Positions 1 through 12,857 of a stretch of 40,247 nt of DNA are shown here, piece after piece. Origin of the DNA: Nitrospira sp. (GTDB lineage Bacteria; Nitrospirota; Nitrospiria; Nitrospirales; Nitrospiraceae); contig JANDJJ010000009.1 of assembly GCA_024330945.1 (NCBI GenBank), positions 1 to 40,247 of the forward strand, given 5' to 3'. Each line of letters begins with the position of its first letter. Within the stretch, counting starts at the first letter, position 1. A program made the position numbers and the translations under genes. The notes beneath the pieces were generated by a model. It did no database searches. It saw nothing but the letters and a program-made list of their open reading frames with translations, and was not told the DNA's origin.

Positions 1-144
1 GACCTCCTGCCCGGCCTTGCCCGGCGTCACACCGGCGACGATTTTCGTTCCGTACGCCTTGCATTGTGTCGCGTGGAACGAGCCTTCCTTGCCCGTAATT
101 CCCTGCACAACCACCCGCGTGTTCTTGTCGACCAGTATGCTCAC
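1..144 (-). CDS. sucD: Succinyl-CoA synthetase alpha subunit, partial (N-terminus only)
   Basis: Only the first 48 codons lie in the window; the gene runs off the left edge. The reading begins [21 protein letters not shown], the classic start of the CoA-binding (Rossmann) domain of SucD, which together with SucC interconverts succinyl-CoA and succinate with nucleotide hydrolysis. In a reductive TCA cycle it works in the succinyl-CoA forming direction. The start is GTG; the SD sequence AAGGAG overlaps the TAA stop of sucC, so the two are translationally coupled. The N-terminus resembles that of AclA in the same cluster (MSILANKDTRVVIQGG), as expected from their shared ancestry. Confidence 0.93.
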   Translation of the reverse strand, partial: MSILVDKNTRVVVQGITGKEGSFHATQCKAYGTKIVAGVTPGKAGQEV

Positions 145-155
145 GACGCTCTCCT

Positions 156-1334
156 TTACGCTGCTTTGCCCGTCAGTTGCACGATCTTCTGCGCCGCCTC
201 CCAAAGATCATTGGCGACGTCCAATTTCAAGCCGGACTCGGCCAACAACTTACGCCCTTCTTCCGCGTTCGTGCCTTGCAGCCGGACTACCAGCGGCACG
301 GTCATCTGCACTTCCTTCGCCGCTTCGATAACACCGTGGGCGATCCGTTCGCACCGGACGATCCCGCCGAAAATATTGATGAAGATGCCCTTCACGTTCG
401 GATCTTTGAGCAGAATCCGAAAACCGGCCGCCACGGTTTCTTTCGTCGCCCCTCCCCCCACATCCAAAAAGTTGGCCGGCTCGCTTCCCGCCAGTTTGAT
501 GACGTCCATCGTGGCCATGGCCAGCCCCGCGCCATTGACCATACAGCCGATGTTGCCGTCGAGCTTGACATAATTCAGATTATTCGCGGTCGCTTCAATC
601 TCAAGCGGCTCCTCCTCGTGCAAATCACGCATCTGCTGGACATCGGGATGTTTAAAAAGCCCGTTGTCGTCGAACGACACCTTGCCGTCCAACGCGATCA
701 GTGTTTTCTCCTTGGTGATGATGAGGGGATTGATCTCGACCAACGCCGCGTTTTTTTCCATGAACAGGCGATAGAGATTCTCCATCAACTTCACGAACTG
801 ATTGAGCACCGCCGGTTCGATGTGATGAAGCCCGAGAGCAAACGCCACATTGCGTCCATTATGTGCCTGGAACCCGACCGCGGGATCAATGGCTTCCTTG
901 ATGATCTTCTCAGGTGTGTGGGCCGCGACTTCCTCGATCTCCATTCCACCTTCGGTGCTGGCGATGAACGTGGGAAATCCGCTGTCTCGATCAACCAAGA
1001 TCGAGAGGTAGAGTTCCTTGGCGATGTTCGCCCCTTCTTCGATCAACAGACGACGGACCAGCCGTCCCTTCGGTCCCGTCTGATGTGTGATGAGGGTCTT
1101 GCCGAGCAATTCTTGGGCGAGACCGGAAACGGCGCCCTTGTCCTTCGTCAGCTTGACTCCTCCGGCTTTTCCACGTCCGCCGGCATGGATCTGCGCCTTG
1201 ACGACGAAGACGGGCGTGTCGAGCTCATTCGCCCATGCGGCCGCCGCTTCCGCAGAGGTAATTTCTTTTCCCCGCGGCACCGGCACCCCGAACTGAGCGA
1301 ACAACGACTTGGCTTGGAACTCATGCACATTCAT
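156..1334 (-). CDS. sucC: Succinyl-CoA synthetase beta subunit
   Basis: At 392 aa it has the normal length for SucC. It starts [22 protein letters not shown], the typical beginning of the ATP-grasp domain, contains [14 protein letters not shown] in the nucleotide-binding region and the C-terminal flavodoxin-like domain with NFLDVGGGA and [12 protein letters not shown]. It pairs with SucD to make succinyl-CoA from succinate, CoA and ATP, the step before ferredoxin-dependent carboxylation to 2-oxoglutarate. An SD (GAGGT) sits just upstream of the ATG. About 190 bases separate it from frdA, so it may be co-transcribed with the upstream rTCA genes or have its own start signal; I see no convincing separate promoter. 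Confidence 0.96.
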   Translation of the reverse strand: MNVHEFQAKSLFAQFGVPVPRGKEITSAEAAAAWANELDTPVFVVKAQIHAGGRGKAGGVKLTKDKGAVSGLAQELLGKTLITHQTGPKGRLVRRLLIEEGANIAKELYLSILVDRDSGFPTFIASTEGGMEIEEVAAHTPEKIIKEAIDPAVGFQAHNGRNVAFALGLHHIEPAVLNQFVKLMENLYRLFMEKNAALVEINPLIITKEKTLIALDGKVSFDDNGLFKHPDVQQMRDLHEEEPLEIEATANNLNYVKLDGNIGCMVNGAGLAMATMDVIKLAGSEPANFLDVGGGATKETVAAGFRILLKDPNVKGIFINIFGGIVRCERIAHGVIEAAKEVQMTVPLVVRLQGTNAEEGRKLLAESGLKLDVANDLWEAAQKIVQLTGKAA

Positions 1335-1520
1335 TCTTTACCTCACAACTCCTACGGACGGCGGAGAAAGCGTTTCTTAGCGCGCAGCCTATCCTCACCA
1401 GCCCTCTGGAACACCCGAAACGCGCCCTCACCCCCTACGAGCACCGCTCGATTCCTGATATTTTCTGATTGATCTCGCGCGCGGCGGGCAAGCCCAAGAA
1501 ATGCCTCCGTCGCCGTCCCC

Positions 1521-3104
1521 TCACCCAACTTTTCTGGTGTATGCCGGCAGGATCATCGGAGAGACGACACCGCTGAGATCCCCGTGTTTCTTGGCTTCCG
1601 CCCGGAATCGCTCCAAATGTTTGAGCGTCAATTTTCCTTGTTTCATGGAACCAGCTCTGGCGGCGGCGGTCAGTCCGGCCCGCTTCCCGAACACCATCAA
1701 ATCAAGAAGCGAATTGCCCATCAATCGATTGCGTCCGTGCAGTCCGCCGGAGGCCTCTCCCGCAACAAAGAGATTGTTCACTTCAGTTTCGGAATTGGTG
1801 TCGATCTTCACACCCCCATTTTGATAGTGCAGGGTAGGATAAATGAGCACCGGTTCTTTGCTGATGTCGATTCCGAACCGTTCAAATTGCCGCACCATGG
1901 CGGGAAAATGTTTTTCGACGGTTCCAGGCCCGTGCTCCATGTCGAGCAACGGCGTATCCAGCCATACACCGACGCGACCGGACATCGTTCGAATACCCCG
2001 CCCTTCTTCACACTCCCGGATGATGGACGACGACACGACGTCCCGTGTATCCAACTCGTTGACGAACCGTTCGCCCTTCGCGTTCACTAGATGGCCGCCT
2101 TCCGACCGGATGCCCTCCGTCACCAGCGCTCCGACCAACTGTTCCGGATACACCGCCCCCGACGGGTGGTATTGAAAAGTGTCGATATGGGAGAGTTTGG
2201 CGCCGATACGGTAGCACAGACAGAGACCGTCTCCCGTCGCACCGTAGTGATTGCTGGTCGGAAAGCCTTGAATATGCAGTCGTCCGATTCCACCGGTGGC
2301 CACGATCACCGACTTGGCGGCGACCACGACGTATTGCTGATTGTCCAAATCCTTCAGAACGGCACCGGTACAGGTTCCATCGCCGTCGCCGAGCAACTCG
2401 ACGGCGGCGCAGAACTCCAGCAATTGAATCTTTCGGTTGATGACCTCGTCCTTCAGCACCCGCATGATTTCCAGGCCGGTGTAGTCCGAGCAAGTCAACA
2501 GGCGGGGCTTCGAGCTTCCGCCGCCCTTCTTCACATGTAGATTGCCGTCCGCTTGTCGATCGAAGAGCACGCCGAGGTCGATCAACCACTTTGCAATCGA
2601 AGGCCCTTCCTCCACCATCACCTTGAGCAGATGATGGTCGTTCTCCATGTGGCCGCCCTTGAGCGTATCCAGAAAATGGGTGACCGGGGAGTCTTCAGGC
2701 GCGACAGACACCTGCATGCCGCCCTGCGCCATCACGCTGTTGGAGTCTCCCAGCCTGAGCTTCGTGGCCAAGATCACCTTGGCCCCAGCTTCCTGCGCGT
2801 GCAATGCCGCCGCGCAACCGGCTCCCCCGCCGCCGATCACCAACACGTCCGCCTGATGATGGGGGATGAGGTCGATGCGATGGTCTATCGGACTGTCCCC
2901 TTCAAGCAACGTCGCCAGTTCGACGACCGTTTTTTCTCCTTCATTCGGACCAAAGCGAAGGGGACGATAGGCGCTGGCCCGATAATCGGGATGGTACTTA
3001 TGGATCAGTTGATCGCGATCGCCCGGAGACAATCGGGGGAACGTCTGTTTGCGCCTGGCATCGCGGGTTTGGTGGACGATTTGTTGCAGCGCGTGAATAT
3101 TCAT
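1521..3104 (-). CDS. frdA: Fumarate reductase/succinate dehydrogenase flavoprotein subunit
   Basis: A 527-aa flavoprotein. After an unusual N-terminal extension of about 85 residues comes the FAD-binding motif VIGGGGAGCAAA (about 89-100). Further family blocks are QYHPSG, LVTEGIRSEGG, PTLHYQNGG and HGRNRLMGNSLLDLMVFGKRAG. It would reduce fumarate to succinate in the reductive TCA cycle. In the SHTxxAQGG block that carries the covalently attached FAD in SdhA/FrdA, this protein has SNSVMAQGG, with Asn at about 122 in place of the His, so FAD is probably non-covalently bound. NadB (L-aspartate oxidase) also lacks that His, but the neighbouring FrdB-like iron-sulfur gene and the rTCA context favour fumarate reductase. 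No membrane-anchor gene adjoins it. Confidence 0.88.
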   Translation of the reverse strand: MNIHALQQIVHQTRDARRKQTFPRLSPGDRDQLIHKYHPDYRASAYRPLRFGPNEGEKTVVELATLLEGDSPIDHRIDLIPHHQADVLVIGGGGAGCAAALHAQEAGAKVILATKLRLGDSNSVMAQGGMQVSVAPEDSPVTHFLDTLKGGHMENDHHLLKVMVEEGPSIAKWLIDLGVLFDRQADGNLHVKKGGGSSKPRLLTCSDYTGLEIMRVLKDEVINRKIQLLEFCAAVELLGDGDGTCTGAVLKDLDNQQYVVVAAKSVIVATGGIGRLHIQGFPTSNHYGATGDGLCLCYRIGAKLSHIDTFQYHPSGAVYPEQLVGALVTEGIRSEGGHLVNAKGERFVNELDTRDVVSSSIIRECEEGRGIRTMSGRVGVWLDTPLLDMEHGPGTVEKHFPAMVRQFERFGIDISKEPVLIYPTLHYQNGGVKIDTNSETEVNNLFVAGEASGGLHGRNRLMGNSLLDLMVFGKRAGLTAAARAGSMKQGKLTLKHLERFRAEAKKHGDLSGVVSPMILPAYTRKVG

Positions 3105-3182
3105 GTTTCGTGCTCGCCGGCGGTCATTCGTCGTTCATCGTTCATGACGCCGACACAAACGACCTCGGCGACCACCCGCTTC

Positions 3183-3893
3183 TCATTTGACCTTGGCACA
3201 GAGCTCCGTCAATTCTTGCCCGTTCATCGAAAGAATCCTGTTCCACTCGTCGTCAAACCGGCCCTCTTTGATTTCCTTGATGCGCGTCTCCAATCCCGCA
3301 GGCTTCTCGGTGAAATGCGCGCCTTGCGCGCGGCTCACGTACAAAGCAACGAGGTTCGGGGCGATATCGGCGATGCAGACCGGCGTGCACATTCCGCACA
3401 TCACGCAATCCATGAACATGTCCGAGACGCTCTGAAAATCGCCGAACACGGCTTTCCACACTCCTTCACGTACATCAATCTTCTGCGGGCAGGCTTCGGT
3501 GCAGGCGTTGCAGTTGCGGCAGAGCGGAGCTTCCGGATAGAGGTTGAACAGATCTTGCTTCGGATCTTGGAGCGTTCGAATATCGTAGATGGCTTTGCGC
3601 GCAGGAAACGGCGGCATCATCGTAAACGACATGCCGTCCTGAACCGCCGTCTGGCAAGCCAAGCAGGTCTTGACCTTCGGATCATCCTTGGTTCGGTAGT
3701 ACGTGGCGCAGGCGCCGCAAAATCCTCCCAAGCAGCCCACCCCGCGGACCACCTCCTGGCCGGCGTACCACATGGCCTTGATGACCGTAATGCCTTCCGG
3801 CACGGTGTATTGTTTGCCGGAAATCTCGATCGTGACCATCCGAGGCTTGAGCACTTCGGGTTGGTCGATCAGGTTGTCGTCATTCTGCGTCAT
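3183..3893 (-). CDS. frdB: Fumarate reductase iron-sulfur subunit
   Basis: A 236-aa iron-sulfur protein. Residues about 18-85 form a 2Fe-2S ferredoxin domain with GCLGGFCGACATYY and a later CLAC. It is followed by a helical ferredoxin domain with CRNCNACTEACP and CVMCGMCTPVC. It would pass electrons to FrdA. In ordinary SdhB the second motif has spacing for a 3Fe-4S cluster; here both motifs are CxxCxxCxxxC, fitting two 4Fe-4S clusters. No anchor subunit or transmembrane segment is encoded nearby, so a soluble enzyme is plausible. It lies between icd and frdA, 78 bases from frdA, and no clear SD precedes its ATG. It could also act as the redox partner of a related oxidoreductase. Confidence 0.82.
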   Translation of the reverse strand: MTQNDDNLIDQPEVLKPRMVTIEISGKQYTVPEGITVIKAMWYAGQEVVRGVGCLGGFCGACATYYRTKDDPKVKTCLACQTAVQDGMSFTMMPPFPARKAIYDIRTLQDPKQDLFNLYPEAPLCRNCNACTEACPQKIDVREGVWKAVFGDFQSVSDMFMDCVMCGMCTPVCIADIAPNLVALYVSRAQGAHFTEKPAGLETRIKEIKEGRFDDEWNRILSMNGQELTELCAKVK

Positions 3894-3923
3894 AATTCGC
3901 GTGCGTCGGACGGAAAGAAAGGG

Positions 3924-3963
3924 CGTGAGGGGACCGTCCCCTCACGTCCTTGACCCGTCAAGG
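3924..3963 (-). other. Tandem hairpins between icd and frdB
   Basis: Two adjacent perfect inverted repeats fill most of the 73-base icd-frdB gap: CGTGAGGGGAC/GTCCCCTCACG with a single-base centre (3924-3946) and CCTTGAC/GTCAAGG with a 2-base centre (3948-3963). On the transcribed strand the first is followed by CCCTTTCTTTCC, a weak U-rich tract. They may act as an attenuating terminator, an mRNA-processing or 3'-end-stabilising element; the role is inferred. Confidence 0.6.
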
Positions 3964-3966
3964 TCG

Positions 3967-8479
<4,513 letters not shown>

Positions 8480-8617
8480 CGGTTCTCCTCACAAACGGGC
8501 TCGGGACATGGTGACGGGAACAGGAGAGGGACTCCCTCTTGTCGCGCACCTCCACTTCAAGCCTCTGGTAAAGCGGTGCATCCCGCCACGATCCAAAAGC
8601 GGCGGGAGCCTCCACGG

Positions 8618-10438
8618 TTATTTCAACGGCGGCACTTCCCGCCGCTTCGGCGCGGCATAATTCACCAGGTAATCGAACAACCTAATCAAACGGCTGTCTT
8701 GACGTTTTTGATCGACCCAGTGACCGATCAAACCGATCGTGCGAGACAGGATGAAGAACCCGTTCAAACTGTCGACCGGGAACCCCAAATCAACCAACAC
8801 CGCCGCCATCGTTCCGTCGACGTTCAGAATCAGATTGTCTTTCTTCGCCGCCGTCACCTGTTCAACCTGCAGCGCAAAATCGAGGCATGGCGTCTTGATG
8901 TTCAAGCTCTTCACGTAGGCGACCAGTTCCTTCACGCGCTTGTCCGGATTGCGCAGACTCTTCACACGATGGCCGATGCCCGGGACGGGCCCCACGTTCT
9001 TTTTCATATAGGCCAGGAACTCGTCCACGCTCATCTTGTTGTCCACCGCATATTTAAACCAACGCCCGGCATCCGTCACCGCCCCCCCGAAACGGGGACC
9101 GATCATGATCAGGCCGGCCGCCACCGCCTGCGACAAACCGATCCCGGCGCAAGCCGCCAGAATCGTCGCGTACGCGCCACTGACGCAAGGTCCGTGATCG
9201 GCGGACAACATGATGATCCGCTTAATGATCTCCGCCTCCTGCTTCGAAATCAATCGCTTGTCCCACAGCAGACCGATGACATGGGGAATTTCGTACCCCT
9301 TATTGATGAGCTCCGAGGCGGGATAGCCGTCATAGCAAGGCTCATCGCCACGATCGTCGCTGATGGTGGTGCGGATCAACGGCGTCACGATCACCTCGTC
9401 CGCCTTCATCGCCTCTTCGACAGTCTTGGGAAGCTTCGGCAGGCTGGCCGGCTCAACGACTTCCTTGACCTGCCCGGACTTGAGCAATTCCTGGTAGACC
9501 TCTTTAATAGCCGGTCCCAGCGCCCCGAACGTCGGTGGAACGATCGCGCCCGCCCGCTGAAGCGCCTCCGATTTGGAGCGAGCCGACCCCTCGCCCTTCA
9601 TCCCTTCCTTGGCGCCCGCATGGCCGAACTTCATCCCCTTGGGCAAACTTTCCTGACAGAACCCCGAAACAACGCCGATCAGTTTGATGCGGCGTTTTTT
9701 GGCGCCGTACCATTCGGCAGCCCGCTCTTCGAGATCCCCTCCCATTTCCCCCACGATAACGACCGCCTTCGTTTGCGGATCGTTCTCGAACATTTCGAGA
9801 TAGGTGACGTAATCCGTGCCCGGATAGGCGTCGCCGCCGATGCCGATCGCCGTCGTGATGCCGTCGGCGAACTGGGAGCAGATCCAGATGATTTCGTTTG
9901 AGAGGCCGCCCGACTTGGTGATGACCCCGAACGACCCTTCGCGATACAGCTTGGAAAGCACCAAATTGTCGAACGCCCCTCCGATCACGCCCAACCGACA
10001 CGCACCGGCTGAGATGATTCCGATGGACGACGGCCCGTTGAACACCTTGCCCAATTTGCGCGCATGAGCCCCCAGGAGCTTCGCGTCCTTCTCCGGAACC
10101 CCCTCGGTAATCATCGAGACCAAATGAATGTGCGGGTCGTCGAGCGCTTCCAGACCGGCCTTCATCGCGCGATCGGCGCCGATATACACCAGACTGGTAT
10201 TGATCGCCGGATGATGCTTGGTGGCTTCGGCGATGGTCGCGTAAACGGGAACCGCGATGAGCCCGCTTCCGTAGGGAATCTCGTTGGTCTTTCCGGCGTC
10301 GGGAGGATAGACGAACGCCTCAACGTTGAGAGGACGCTTGATCAGATAGCAGAACTCGGCCATTCGACGGGCCGCGTTGACGCCGGCCTGGCCGCCTTGA
10401 ATCACCACACGGGTGTCTTTGTTTGCCAGAATGCTCAT
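8618..10438 (-). CDS. aclA: ATP-citrate lyase alpha subunit (large, citryl-CoA lyase-containing)
   Basis: The ORF extends to 10504, but I place the start at the ATG at 10438 (606 aa, MSILANKDTRVVIQGG) because AGGAG lies just before it and the N-terminus then matches SucD-like proteins. Residues 1-330 are SCS-alpha-like, with the phosphohistidine motif GHAGAKEG (His about 273). The C-terminal part, from about 370, is citrate-synthase-like, with ADHGPCVSGA and GIGHRVKSLRNPDKRV. With AclB it cleaves citrate with ATP and CoA into acetyl-CoA and oxaloacetate, the hallmark reaction of the reductive TCA cycle. It is 97 bases downstream of aclB. Confidence 0.96.
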   Translation of the reverse strand: MSILANKDTRVVIQGGQAGVNAARRMAEFCYLIKRPLNVEAFVYPPDAGKTNEIPYGSGLIAVPVYATIAEATKHHPAINTSLVYIGADRAMKAGLEALDDPHIHLVSMITEGVPEKDAKLLGAHARKLGKVFNGPSSIGIISAGACRLGVIGGAFDNLVLSKLYREGSFGVITKSGGLSNEIIWICSQFADGITTAIGIGGDAYPGTDYVTYLEMFENDPQTKAVVIVGEMGGDLEERAAEWYGAKKRRIKLIGVVSGFCQESLPKGMKFGHAGAKEGMKGEGSARSKSEALQRAGAIVPPTFGALGPAIKEVYQELLKSGQVKEVVEPASLPKLPKTVEEAMKADEVIVTPLIRTTISDDRGDEPCYDGYPASELINKGYEIPHVIGLLWDKRLISKQEAEIIKRIIMLSADHGPCVSGAYATILAACAGIGLSQAVAAGLIMIGPRFGGAVTDAGRWFKYAVDNKMSVDEFLAYMKKNVGPVPGIGHRVKSLRNPDKRVKELVAYVKSLNIKTPCLDFALQVEQVTAAKKDNLILNVDGTMAAVLVDLGFPVDSLNGFFILSRTIGLIGHWVDQKRQDSRLIRLFDYLVNYAAPKRREVPPLK

Positions 10439-10534
10439 CAGGATCTCCTCGTGGTCGTAAGTCGATGATGGGCGATCAATGACGACGCGAAGGAGCGGAC
10501 GCACGCGAATCCATCGCGCGTCGCGCAGGACTCG

Positions 10535-11734
10535 TCACTTTCCCGCCAACGCTTTATCAACGATGTCCGTCAGCGGCGTATATCGGTCGAAAACCTCGAT
10601 GTCAAACCCTTCATCCTTCAACGCGCGCATCGCGTCGAGACCTTCTTTCTCCCGCGGGCCGCCTCGTCGCACCCAGATTTTCACACCCTTCAACTTTCCG
10701 TCGGCTTTGGCTTTCCGGAACCCATTGATGATCCCGCCGAACGTTTTTTTCACATCGGTAAAATTCGCGATGGCGCCGCCGACGATGATATTCTTGATCC
10801 CCGGCAACCCGCATACCTTTTCCGTGAGGGCTTCCACAGCCCAATCCGGCGGATCTCCGGAATACTCCGCGTAATTGGCGAGCTTGCCGCCGAGCGCCAC
10901 CACGGCGTCGGAGTAATAGACACTGGCCCCGCCGCCCGCCGGGAGCATCGCCGTGTCTCCTCCCGGAATTTCGATGAACTTCACCGAGCCCTTGATCTTG
11001 CTGTCTATGGCCATGATGTCCAACTCGTTCTTCGTGTAGGCTCGGCCGAACTCCGCGGCGAACTGGAAATTCCAATCGGGATGGCGGAACTTGGCGTCCG
11101 CGTCGAGCAGCGTCACCGCGTCCAACGCGACCAATTCTCCGTCGCTTTCTCTGGCGACGACGGGATTCACCTCAAGATACTGGGCGTCTTCATTGTCAAA
11201 ACAGGCGAACAGCTTCCCGGCGAAATCCGCCATTCGCTTCACCAACGGCCCCGTAAACCCCGCCTCCTTCACCACCTTCTCCAGAGCCTCAAGGGCGGGC
11301 TGTTGCCCCACCTCGACCGGGAGCCGCTTGACGCGATCCCAATTCGACTCCACTTCGATGCCGCCGCAATTGGCGACCAGGATTTCATTCCCTTCCCGGA
11401 CGGACTTAACCGCGCAGTAATATTCTTCTTTATGGGGGATCATCTCGGAAATGATGACTTGTGACACCGTAATACTGCCGACCAGGCGTCCCACCATCTC
11501 TTTCACGGCGGAAACGGCGCCGTCCAGATCCAGCCCCACCTTGACCAACCCGAGCTTGAATCGAGACCCCATCGCCTCGTGGGCCTTCGCAACCAATTTT
11601 GAACGTTTTAACCAGTCGTTGACCTGCCCCAACTTGGCCAGTTCTTCCGCGGACGTGACGACCACGTAGTTGGGAACGTGAATGCCCCACTTTTTCATCA
11701 GCCCCATTCCTGGGCCTTCCAAAACCTTGGCCAT
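10535..11734 (-). CDS. aclB: ATP-citrate lyase beta subunit (small, SCS-beta-like)
   Basis: 399 aa, the usual size for the small subunit of the two-subunit enzyme. It begins MAKVLEGPGMGLMKKWGIHVPNYVVV, an ATP-grasp fold related to SucC, and includes YLEVNPVVARE (substrate/metal region), PAGGGASVYYSDAV and the C-terminal CoA-ligase-like domain ending in FDRYTPLTDIVDKALAGK. It is the first gene of the rTCA cluster: SD AAGGAG lies 6 bases before the ATG, and a promoter is seen about 45-75 bases upstream. With AclA it forms ATP-citrate lyase; the pair is widely used as a marker of autotrophy by the reductive TCA cycle. Confidence 0.96.
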   Translation of the reverse strand: MAKVLEGPGMGLMKKWGIHVPNYVVVTSAEELAKLGQVNDWLKRSKLVAKAHEAMGSRFKLGLVKVGLDLDGAVSAVKEMVGRLVGSITVSQVIISEMIPHKEEYYCAVKSVREGNEILVANCGGIEVESNWDRVKRLPVEVGQQPALEALEKVVKEAGFTGPLVKRMADFAGKLFACFDNEDAQYLEVNPVVARESDGELVALDAVTLLDADAKFRHPDWNFQFAAEFGRAYTKNELDIMAIDSKIKGSVKFIEIPGGDTAMLPAGGGASVYYSDAVVALGGKLANYAEYSGDPPDWAVEALTEKVCGLPGIKNIIVGGAIANFTDVKKTFGGIINGFRKAKADGKLKGVKIWVRRGGPREKEGLDAMRALKDEGFDIEVFDRYTPLTDIVDKALAGK

Positions 11735-11781
11735 GACTTGCTCCTTAACGAAAGGGTAACTGCTGCTGCAAAGGGAAGCGG

Positions 11782-11810
11782 ATTGTAGCGAAATCCCTTC
11801 GATGACTCAA
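11782..11810 (-). promoter_or_regulatory. Sigma70-type promoter of the rTCA cluster
   Basis: On the minus strand, TTGAGT (11810-11805), a 17-base spacer and TACAAT (11787-11782) lie upstream of aclB. Transcription would start near 11775, giving a leader of about 40 nt that includes the aclB SD. The -10 hexamer is preceded by GC, as in several other promoters of this window. Confidence 0.65.
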
Positions 11811-11823
11811 GACGCCAGAGGGA

Positions 11824-11851
11824 CTACCTCGGTAGGATCGAAAGACCTACC
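11824..11851. promoter_or_regulatory. Inverted repeats upstream of the aclB promoter (possible operator)
   Basis: Just upstream of the -35 element lie CTACC (11824-11828), GGTAGG (11831-11836) and CCTACC (11846-11851). GGTAGG can pair with either neighbour, giving two alternative inverted repeats. The position suits activator or repressor binding; no regulator can be named. Confidence 0.35.
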
Positions 11852-12062
11852 CCTTGCACAAGACGCAAACGCAACAGTTCGATTGGCTGTCATATCGATT
11901 CGATGATAGAGGTGGGTTGAAAGAAAGATGGGAGATGGCTCTCTATCGACAGACCAATCCCTCCCCCCGTGACTGCAGCACGAGCCGGTGCTCCAACCGG
12001 CATAATCCGCTCCCAAGCCCCTTGTATCCTTACCTTTATCCCCTACTCACCCTCGCTCAGGG

Positions 12063-12809
12063 CTATTTCATGTACCGTTGATAGCGGACGCCCCGCCGCG
12101 CTCCCTTCATCTGTGATTTGATCTTCCATCGCCTTGCCGCCACAGTGTCGCCTTTGGCCATAAATGTCTCATGCTCTCCTTTTTCCGGATCAAAAAAGCC
12201 GATGTAACCTCCGGGGTTCACGCCGAATGACCGCAGCGTCCTCCCGTTATACGAGCGCCCCAGAAAATCATTGCGGCCGCCCTTTTCCTCTTGTCCGGTA
12301 AAATACAGCGGAAGGAGAAAGTTGGAAACTTTGACCCCGTCGATCTCATACGTTTCGGCCTGCACGGCGTCGCACATTTCATACCAATGGAAGACCGTGC
12401 GTTTACCGTTGGACGGATGCGGCCCCTGCACCAAAAGATTGACTTCCGAATCCCCCACCATCTCAAGAGCTTCATGCGACAGAGTCACCGTCCACACTTC
12501 ACCCAATTGCTTCGCCACCTCGATAAACACGAATCCATAGGGCACTCCCCGATTCGTGAGGTCGTGGTAGCCGAGCGCGCCGTCGACATCCATGGAGTCC
12601 CATAGATACAACACCGCGTCACCACGCATGTCGGCGATGCTCTGCGCCGAAGGCTTCTTGCCGCTGCGCCCCTCCAACCGCAACTCCGCGCCGATATGCC
12701 AGTACGGCTCGTAATCCTCGCGGATCTGACGATTGATAGCACGAATCGCTTCCTGCGCGTCCTCATCCGACACCTTGCCGTTGGTGTGGTTGATTATCGA
12801 GATGATCAT
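12063..12809 (-). CDS. Conserved-looking unknown protein with SHEALEM motif (possible zincin-like)
   Basis: 248 aa, not assignable to a named family from sequence alone. It has no signal peptide or membrane segment. The block TVTLSHEALEMVGD (His112-Glu113) followed by WYEMCDAVQAETYEIDGVKVSNFLLP recalls proteins with a metal-binding HE motif and a later conserved Cys-Asp/Glu segment, but an HExxH motif is absent, so catalytic activity is speculative. The basic C-terminus (KIKSQMKGARRGVRYQRYMK) is noteworthy. It starts 48 bases after the stop of the astacin-like protease gene and is probably in its operon; a GGGGAG SD lies 11 bases before the ATG. Function unknown. Confidence 0.7.
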   Translation of the reverse strand: MIISIINHTNGKVSDEDAQEAIRAINRQIREDYEPYWHIGAELRLEGRSGKKPSAQSIADMRGDAVLYLWDSMDVDGALGYHDLTNRGVPYGFVFIEVAKQLGEVWTVTLSHEALEMVGDSEVNLLVQGPHPSNGKRTVFHWYEMCDAVQAETYEIDGVKVSNFLLPLYFTGQEEKGGRNDFLGRSYNGRTLRSFGVNPGGYIGFFDPEKGEHETFMAKGDTVAARRWKIKSQMKGARRGVRYQRYMK

Positions 12810-12857
12810 CGTCGTTGCGTCTCCCCTTGCGGCCCCTCCGGATGGCGGACGGTACCA

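Larger units (their letters stand above)
11735..12062. other. Intergenic region upstream of the rTCA cluster
   Basis: 328 bases between the HE-motif gene and aclB. The aclB-proximal part holds the promoter and the GGTAGG repeats listed separately. The rest has a short inverted repeat (GCCGGT/ACCGGC near 11985-12002) without a T-tract. The 75-codon plus-strand ORF at 11854 has no SD and no recognisable protein character, so I do not call it. Confidence 0.5.

Noticed and set aside
1-1472. Long plus-strand ORFs over sucC, frdA, icd, acnA and aclA
   Set aside because: They are shadow frames of GC-rich minus-strand genes: Arg/His/Asp-rich translations without SD or domain resemblance.
11854-12081. 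75-aa plus-strand ORF upstream of aclB
   Set aside because: No SD, low-complexity Pro/Ser/Tyr-rich translation, and it covers the promoter and operator-like repeats of aclB.
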